Shown here piece by piece: positions 33,236 through 37,490 of a stretch of 37,490 nucleotides of DNA. Positions within the stretch are counted from its first letter, which is position 1. Every line of letters starts with the position of its first letter. The notes under the pieces are model-generated. The model worked only from the letters and a program-made list of their open reading frames with translations, had not been told where the DNA came from and made no database searches. The position numbers and the translations under genes are program-made. The stretch lies in NCBI GenBank assembly GCA_001772625.1, contig MEVA01000016.1, positions 1-37,490 on the forward strand, read 5' to 3'. Origin of the DNA: a candidate division WWE3 bacterium RIFCSPHIGHO2_01_FULL_42_13. Its GTDB lineage: Bacteria > Patescibacteriota > WWE3 > UBA101185 > UBA10185.

Positions 33236-34462
33236 CTAGTTTGAACTAAGCTCTAGAAAAATCTCAAGCAGCCTATTGTACTTAGCCACTCTTTCACCTC
33301 TTGCCGGCGCGCCGGATTTCATGAATTCAGCCCCTACCGCCACCGCAAGATCTGCAATAAACGTATCTTCGGCCGTATCCCCACTCCTATGTGAAACTAT
33401 GACTTGCAGATTATTATCTTTAGCGATTTTTATAAACTCAAAAGTTTCAGTTAAGGTTCCGATCTGGTTAGGTTTGGCAATAACCGCGTTTATTAACTTC
33501 ATGGGAATAATTTGCTCCAGCACTGAGGGGTTCGTAACCGTTAAATCATCACCAACAATCATCAAGGTCTCGGAAAACTCATTGTAAAACTTCTTCCATG
33601 CCGCAAAATCTTCTTCCTGAAACGGATCCTCCAGATAAATAAGCGGAAAATCTTTCAACAAATCGCGGTAATAATCAGCTAAGCCTTCGCTATTTAAATG
33701 CAAGCCCTCCTCTTCAATAAAGTAATTCAAAATTTCCTTAAAAGAGTCGGCCGCCACATCAATTCCAAAAAAAACATTGCCTCCGGGTTTGCTTCTTTCA
33801 GCTGCACATTCTTTTATAAACTCAAGAGCCAGTTTTGGTGTTAAGCCATTTGGCGCAAACCCTCCCTCATCTCCAACATCAATATCCATACCAGCTTTCG
33901 CAAGGTTTTTCTCTAAATCATGGTAAATGTTTACACCCATTTCATATGCTTTATCAAACGGAACTTTTTTAGCAGGCATTACCATAAACTCCTGAAAGCT
34001 TAATTTATTATTCGCGTGCTTTCCGCCATTTAAAATATTAAAGGCAGGTGTTGGAATTGTGTATTCGTTATTCCCTGGATCAAAAATTTCCCTTAGATAT
34101 TTGTAAAGGGGCGTTCCTTTTGAAGCGGCCGCAGCCTTGCTTACAGCCAAAGAAACAGACAAAATGCTATTTGCTCCAAGATGCCTTTTATTTTCCGTTC
34201 CGTCAATTTCCACCAAAGTTTTGTCTATATTGCCCTGATTAAATGGGTCTTTTCCCAATAGCGCCGCGTTTATTACATTTGAGACTAAATCCACGGATTT
34301 TTCGGGCAAAATGTCCACCGCCTCTTTTTTTCCTTTTGAAGCGCCCTCCGGAACGCTTTGAACCCCCACCGACCCGTCATCAAGCGTAACCTTGGTCATA
34401 ACAGTCCAGTCTCCCCGGGAGTTTACTATCTTATGGCATGAAATATTAGAGATTTTGGGCAT
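33236..34462 (-). CDS. eno: Enolase
   Basis: 408 residues, slightly shorter than the usual 430. It interconverts 2-phosphoglycerate and PEP. Catalytic-site segments are GGKHANNKLSFQEFMVMP, DVGDEGGFAPNG (acid Glu), LEDPFQEEDF, VGDDLTVTNP, IAKPNQIGTLTE (catalytic Lys), SHRSGDTAEDTFIADLAVA and KSGAPARGERVAKYNRLLEI. The N-terminus is divergent: NSRGDWTVMTKV for the usual DSRGNPTVEV, and EGASKGKKEA for SGASTGxxEA. It ends 2 bases from the convergent GT-C gene and starts 21 bases after ppsA, so it is probably transcribed with ppsA. Confidence 0.96.
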   Translation of the reverse strand: MPKISNISCHKIVNSRGDWTVMTKVTLDDGSVGVQSVPEGASKGKKEAVDILPEKSVDLVSNVINAALLGKDPFNQGNIDKTLVEIDGTENKRHLGANSILSVSLAVSKAAAASKGTPLYKYLREIFDPGNNEYTIPTPAFNILNGGKHANNKLSFQEFMVMPAKKVPFDKAYEMGVNIYHDLEKNLAKAGMDIDVGDEGGFAPNGLTPKLALEFIKECAAERSKPGGNVFFGIDVAADSFKEILNYFIEEEGLHLNSEGLADYYRDLLKDFPLIYLEDPFQEEDFAAWKKFYNEFSETLMIVGDDLTVTNPSVLEQIIPMKLINAVIAKPNQIGTLTETFEFIKIAKDNNLQVIVSHRSGDTAEDTFIADLAVAVGAEFMKSGAPARGERVAKYNRLLEIFLELSSN

Positions 34463-34483
34463 TATAGTTTTTTTCTTCCTACC

Positions 34484-36763
34484 TTACTTCTTGGATTTTC
34501 TTTTCAGCAAGCCCTGTTCGGCATCATAAATGATCTTTCGCGTTTTATCTATTACGTCAGGGCTTATGGAAACCGAGGTCATTCCCCAACCAACAAGTTT
34601 TTTCACCAAATCGGGATACTCAGAAGGGGCCTGTCCACAAATAGAGGAAGTAACTTTATATTTTTTCGCCGTAGTGATAACTTTTTCCAAACACCACAAC
34701 ATGGCCGGATCCAACTCATTGTAAACACTTATTACTTTCTCATTATCTCTGTCAACTCCTAATATAAGCATGGTCAAGTCATTTGTTCCTACTGAAACCC
34801 CATCAACCCCCTCGTCTAGGAACTCTTCCAACGAAATAACATTAGAGGGAATCTCCACCATCATCCAAAGTTTAAAATTACTACTCCTTCTTAATCCAAA
34901 TGAGGCCATTAACTTTTTTACCTCCCTTAGCTGTTCAACCGTTCGAACAAACGGTAGCATTACATATAAATTCTTGTAGCCTTTTTTATTACGGACAATT
35001 TTTATAGCTTCGATTTCCATTTTAAAGACATCTGCATCGTCCAAGTATCTGGAAACCCCTCTAAAACCTATCATTGGGTTTGGTTCTTCAGTTTCAAACT
35101 GAGCCCCACCCTTTAAATTTCGGTATTCATTTGTCCTAAAATCTGTTGTCCTATAGACAACGGGTCTGGGGTGAAAGGCCTTGGCAAAGGTCTCTAAACC
35201 TTTAGCCATGTGATTTATAAACTCCTTTTGCCTTCCCTCCTGCACAAATTTCCTCGGGTGTGTGCCCATGTGAGCTATCATAAATTCAGCGCGCAATAAC
35301 CCAATACCATCAACATTTCTTTTTGCATGCAGGTCTGCAAGTTCGGGTTCGGCAAGATTCAAATAAACCTTTGTTGCAGTTTTGATACTTTCTTCCGAAA
35401 TGGAAGATATACTTTCTTTTTTACTTAACGCAACCACAATGTTTCCCTCAAACACCTTTCCATTTGAACCATCAACACTAATAATTTCACCATCTTGTAG
35501 TATTTTTGTGGCCTCGCCGGCCCCAACTACAGCTGGAATCCCAAGCTCACGACTTACAATTGCGGCATGTGAAGTTCTTCCTCCCTTATCAGTGAGAATT
35601 GCAGCTGCCCGTTTCATTGCTGGAACATAATCAGGGTTAGTCATTTCGGCAACTAAAATATCGCCCGGTTGAATTTTTGTAATTTCTCCAGACGACTTAA
35701 TAATTCGTACAGGCCCACTAACAGCTCCCGGTGAGGCTCCCAAGCCCTCAAGTAGCAGCTTGGCATTCTTCTCGTCAGAAATTTTAATCTCTCCTACAAC
35801 ATTACCTCCCATTTTCAACGTAGTAACCGGCCTGGACTGAACAATATACAGAGTTTTGTCCTGATATCCCCACTCCATATCCTGCGGCCTGCCATAGTGC
35901 TTTTCCACTTTCATACCAAGTTTAGCCAGTTCAATCACATGTTTGTCATCAAGCTTTTGTTTCTCCTGGTAGGCCTTTGAAACTTTTACCTCGCCCGCAT
36001 CTGTAAGCTGCCAGGTCTGCTTTACAATTTGTTTTTTCGTAATTTTTCCCGTTTCTTTGCTTACAATAAACTGGTCTGGAGTTATTTCACCTGAAACAAT
36101 GGGCTGACCCAAACCATAAGCCGCTTCAATTGAAACTTCGCTCGAACTGTTCGTAATAGGATTAACCGTAAACATTATTCCAGAAACCTCGGACTGCACC
36201 ATTAGCTGAATGGGAACGGCAATTCCCACCTTCATATGATTAAATTTATTTTCGGTTCTATAAAAAATCGCGCGCGCTTCAAACAGAGACGCCCAACACT
36301 TTTGAACAGACTTAATAACGTCTTTTGCACCTTGAATGTTTAAGTAAGTTTCCTGCTGACCTGCAAACGAAGCATCGGGCAAATCCTCGGCCGTAGCAGA
36401 TGAGCGTACTGCCACCCTCTTATCAAACTCACCACTTAGCTCGTGATATGCCTCGGCAATAAGTTTAGCCAGGTCTTTTGGCATTTGTGCCGCTAAAATG
36501 GCGGTTTTAATGTTTTTTGAAGCTTCAATAAGTTTTTTGGAATCCTGGGTATCCAAACCTGAAAGTTCAGTTAAAATCTTTTGACGTAATGAGGTCTTTT
36601 TCAGAAATTCAAAATAGGCGTAGGCGGTAACGCAGAAACCGTTCGGAACGGGAATTCCAGAACGGTACATTTCACCAAGGTTTGCGCCCTTACCTCCAAC
36701 CAAAGATATACTATTTTTTGAAACTTCTTCGAACCAGAGAATTTGAGCAGTTTTTCTGGGCAT
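34484..36763 (-). CDS. ppsA: Phosphoenolpyruvate synthase
   Basis: 759 residues. The ATP-grasp N-domain shows VGGKGANLGEMYRSGIPVPNGFCVT, VRSSATAEDLPDASFAGQQETYLN and DMEWGYQDKTLYIVQSRPVTT; the swivelling phosphohistidine domain has DKGGRTSHAAIVSRELGIPAVVG; the PEP-binding barrel has RAEFMIAHMGTHPRKF, NPMIGFRGVSRY, SVGTNDLTMLILGVDRD and SSICGQAPSEYP with the catalytic Cys. It converts pyruvate, ATP and water to PEP, AMP and phosphate. With enolase it sets the PEP node of gluconeogenesis. PPDK would be longer. An extended -10 lies 6 bases before the ATG, with no Shine-Dalgarno. Confidence 0.95.
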   Translation of the reverse strand: MPRKTAQILWFEEVSKNSISLVGGKGANLGEMYRSGIPVPNGFCVTAYAYFEFLKKTSLRQKILTELSGLDTQDSKKLIEASKNIKTAILAAQMPKDLAKLIAEAYHELSGEFDKRVAVRSSATAEDLPDASFAGQQETYLNIQGAKDVIKSVQKCWASLFEARAIFYRTENKFNHMKVGIAVPIQLMVQSEVSGIMFTVNPITNSSSEVSIEAAYGLGQPIVSGEITPDQFIVSKETGKITKKQIVKQTWQLTDAGEVKVSKAYQEKQKLDDKHVIELAKLGMKVEKHYGRPQDMEWGYQDKTLYIVQSRPVTTLKMGGNVVGEIKISDEKNAKLLLEGLGASPGAVSGPVRIIKSSGEITKIQPGDILVAEMTNPDYVPAMKRAAAILTDKGGRTSHAAIVSRELGIPAVVGAGEATKILQDGEIISVDGSNGKVFEGNIVVALSKKESISSISEESIKTATKVYLNLAEPELADLHAKRNVDGIGLLRAEFMIAHMGTHPRKFVQEGRQKEFINHMAKGLETFAKAFHPRPVVYRTTDFRTNEYRNLKGGAQFETEEPNPMIGFRGVSRYLDDADVFKMEIEAIKIVRNKKGYKNLYVMLPFVRTVEQLREVKKLMASFGLRRSSNFKLWMMVEIPSNVISLEEFLDEGVDGVSVGTNDLTMLILGVDRDNEKVISVYNELDPAMLWCLEKVITTAKKYKVTSSICGQAPSEYPDLVKKLVGWGMTSVSISPDVIDKTRKIIYDAEQGLLKRKSKK

Positions 36764-36769
36764 AGTTAA

Positions 36770-36778
36770 AGTATAACA
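36770..36778 (-). promoter_or_regulatory. Extended -10 promoter of ppsA-eno, 6 bases before the ATG
   Basis: Minus strand TGT-TATACT, then TTAACT and ATG. The transcript start is predicted at the A of the start codon (leaderless). No good -35 is seen. Confidence 0.55.
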
Positions 36779-36803
36779 TCTGAAAAAGGATGTGGGTAAA
36801 GTT

Positions 36804-36840
36804 CAAGATCCCCCTTTCTGTGTGAGAAAGAAGGATCTTG
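36804..36840. terminator. Hairpin at the end of the four-helix membrane protein gene
   Basis: CAAGATCC and GGATCTTG (8 bp) plus inner CTTTCT/AGAAAG (6 bp) around the loop GTGTG. It lies 16 bases past the stop of the gene at 36856-37212. The better T tract follows on the plus strand (GTTTTGTC), so on the minus strand it may be a weak terminator or an RNA-protecting hairpin. Confidence 0.5.
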
Positions 36841-36855
36841 TTTTGTCAGGCCCTA

Positions 36856-37212
36856 TTACCGGAACTTTATCTGAGCCAGTCCGATCGCAACCCCTGCCAG
36901 CAACATCGCGATGACTGGGATGTAAAGTCCAGTCAGGTCGGGAGCAAAGCCAGGATTGCCCATGGAGAGTAAGCCGACACACATAAAAGCGCCAATTCCC
37001 ACAAGTGTCGCAAGTAGCCCCACACCCATCCACCAGGCCTCCCAAAGAGGCGTCCACATGTACACCTCGCAGTCGGCAAAGGCAAATAAACCGGCGGCGA
37101 GCAAAAGCGAAACCCAAACCTGCATGCTCAGCTGATAGGAAAATGCTACGAAACTGCCAATCGCCAAGGCAGCTCCCACCAGGTGAAACCACTTAATTCT
37201 AACACTCGCCAT
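36856..37212 (-). CDS. Four-helix membrane protein, unknown function
   Basis: 118 residues that are almost wholly hydrophobic, with four likely membrane helices (about 9-27, 31-48, 60-82, 94-113) and a Trp-rich turn (YMWTPLWEAWWMG) between the second and third. I do not recognise the family. Translation is supported by AGGAG 6 bases before the ATG and a near-consensus promoter; the overlapping ORF at 36803-37192 lacks these and is a shadow. The DNA is GC-richer than the neighbouring ppsA. It stands alone between ppsA and a sensor kinase gene. Confidence 0.72.
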   Translation of the reverse strand: MASVRIKWFHLVGAALAIGSFVAFSYQLSMQVWVSLLLAAGLFAFADCEVYMWTPLWEAWWMGVGLLATLVGIGAFMCVGLLSMGNPGFAPDLTGLYIPVIAMLLAGVAIGLAQIKFR

Positions 37213-37257
37213 TTCGAGCTCCTTTACTCCTAGGATTGTGAAAGATTTGTTTCGGCT

Positions 37258-37286
37258 ATTATAGCAACAAAATTCTATAACGTCAA
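37258..37286 (-). promoter_or_regulatory. Near-consensus promoter of the four-helix protein, with operator-like repeat over the -35
   Basis: Minus strand TTGACG, 17-base spacer, TATAAT. The 20-base imperfect inverted repeat CTATAGCGTTGACGTTATAG (37275-37294; 7 of 8 arm positions pair) is centred on the -35, a typical place for a repressor or response regulator site. Confidence 0.75.
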
Positions 37287-37314
37287 CGCTATAGGGTTAC
37301 GCTGTGAGATAAGT

Positions 37315-37490
37315 TTATAAAGGAAGCGTGAAAACTACTCTCGTACCACGGGGTTTATTATCTTCAACCCAAATTTTACCACCGTGCGCCTCGACAATTC
37401 CCTTGGTAATGACCAACCCAAGTCCGGTGCTGGGCATTTCAGGATCATTAGATTTATGTAATTGCGCAAACTTGTGAAATAGCTGAGGTT
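37315..37490 (-). CDS. Sensor histidine kinase, C-terminal end (cut by window edge)
   Basis: The minus strand reads [57 protein letters not shown] then stop. This is the end of the HATPase_c catalytic domain: the F-box-like LFxKFxQ, the G2 box [18 protein letters not shown] and the final GTxVxFTLP strand. About 58 residues are present; sensing and dimerisation parts lie off the right edge. It would autophosphorylate and pass phosphate to a response regulator, which is not in the window. It is too short at the edge for the ORF track. Confidence 0.9.
   Translation of the reverse strand, partial: PQLFHKFAQLHKSNDPEMPSTGLGLVITKGIVEAHGGKIWVEDNKPRGTRVVFTLPL

Noticed and set aside
36803-37192. 129-aa ORF on the minus strand
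   Set aside because: Out-of-frame shadow of the four-helix protein. It runs into the hairpin after that gene and has no ribosome site of its own.
1-37490. tRNA genes, CRISPR arrays, insertion sequences, prophage or recoded UGA
   Set aside because: All gaps were read by eye and no cloverleaf, repeat-spacer array, transposase or in-frame UGA was seen. The holin-4-like protein is a chromosomal family member in an operon, not phage evidence.

Overview
The window looks like a chromosomal piece of a Candidate Phyla Radiation (Patescibacteria) bacterium, most likely of the Microgenomates/Katanobacteria (WWE3) side. This is inferred from the gene content and from divergent but intact core genes: a eukaryote-like IleS, a B12-dependent class II ribonucleotide reductase, a compact dcw cluster, an archaeal-type fructose-1,6-bisphosphatase, GT39-like membrane glycosyltransferases and DedA. 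UGA acts as a stop throughout, so the recoded Gracilibacteria/Absconditabacteria are unlikely. Coding density is very high. No gene-free stretch exceeds 300 bases, and I found no rRNA, tRNA, CRISPR array or insertion sequence.

Region 1 (1-14104, all minus strand) is one long co-directional series, read from right to left: uvrC (without its usual C-terminal HhH domain), a holin-4-like membrane protein, secG, murA, mraY, ftsW, murG, ftsQ, ftsA, ftsZ, then after a 193-base gap nrdJ, a PduO-type cob(I)alamin adenosyltransferase, a 43-codon membrane peptide and ileS (cut by the window edge). It joins peptidoglycan precursor synthesis and division to deoxynucleotide supply. The nrdJ gene has its own promoter and a strongly structured leader RNA. 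The adenosyltransferase can make the cofactor that NrdJ needs.

Region 2 (14105-20682) holds a small GC-rich Arg-rich membrane protein with its own promoter and terminator, an exported transglutaminase-like protein whose 3' end overlaps uvrA antisense by 143 bases, uvrA, and a class V fructose-1,6-bisphosphate aldolase/phosphatase-type enzyme with its own terminator.

Region 3 (20683-29793) holds a ROK sugar kinase and a 6-phosphogluconolactonase-like protein, an HrcA-like effector domain with no DNA-binding part, a LysM protein, a class A penicillin-binding protein, uvrB and lexA divergent from a shared control region, then DedA and a histidine phosphatase, also divergent. UvrA, UvrB, UvrC and LexA are all in this window. 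A 13-base motif lies inside both the lexA and uvrA promoters and is my best candidate for this lineage's SOS box.

Region 4 (29786-37490) holds a GT-C glycosyltransferase fused to a DUF218 domain, divergent from a second GT-C enzyme with start codons that overlap, then enolase and PEP synthase (the lower-glycolysis/gluconeogenesis PEP node), a GC-rich four-helix membrane protein, and the 3' end of a sensor histidine kinase.

Two initiation styles stand out. Many native genes have a -10 box (often an extended TGn -10) only 6-10 bases before the start codon and no Shine-Dalgarno, which predicts leaderless or nearly leaderless mRNAs. Three GC-richer single genes (14205-14519, 19485-20624, 36856-37212) instead carry purine-rich Shine-Dalgarno sequences, two of them with near-consensus -35/-10 promoters, so they may have a different history or expression mode.
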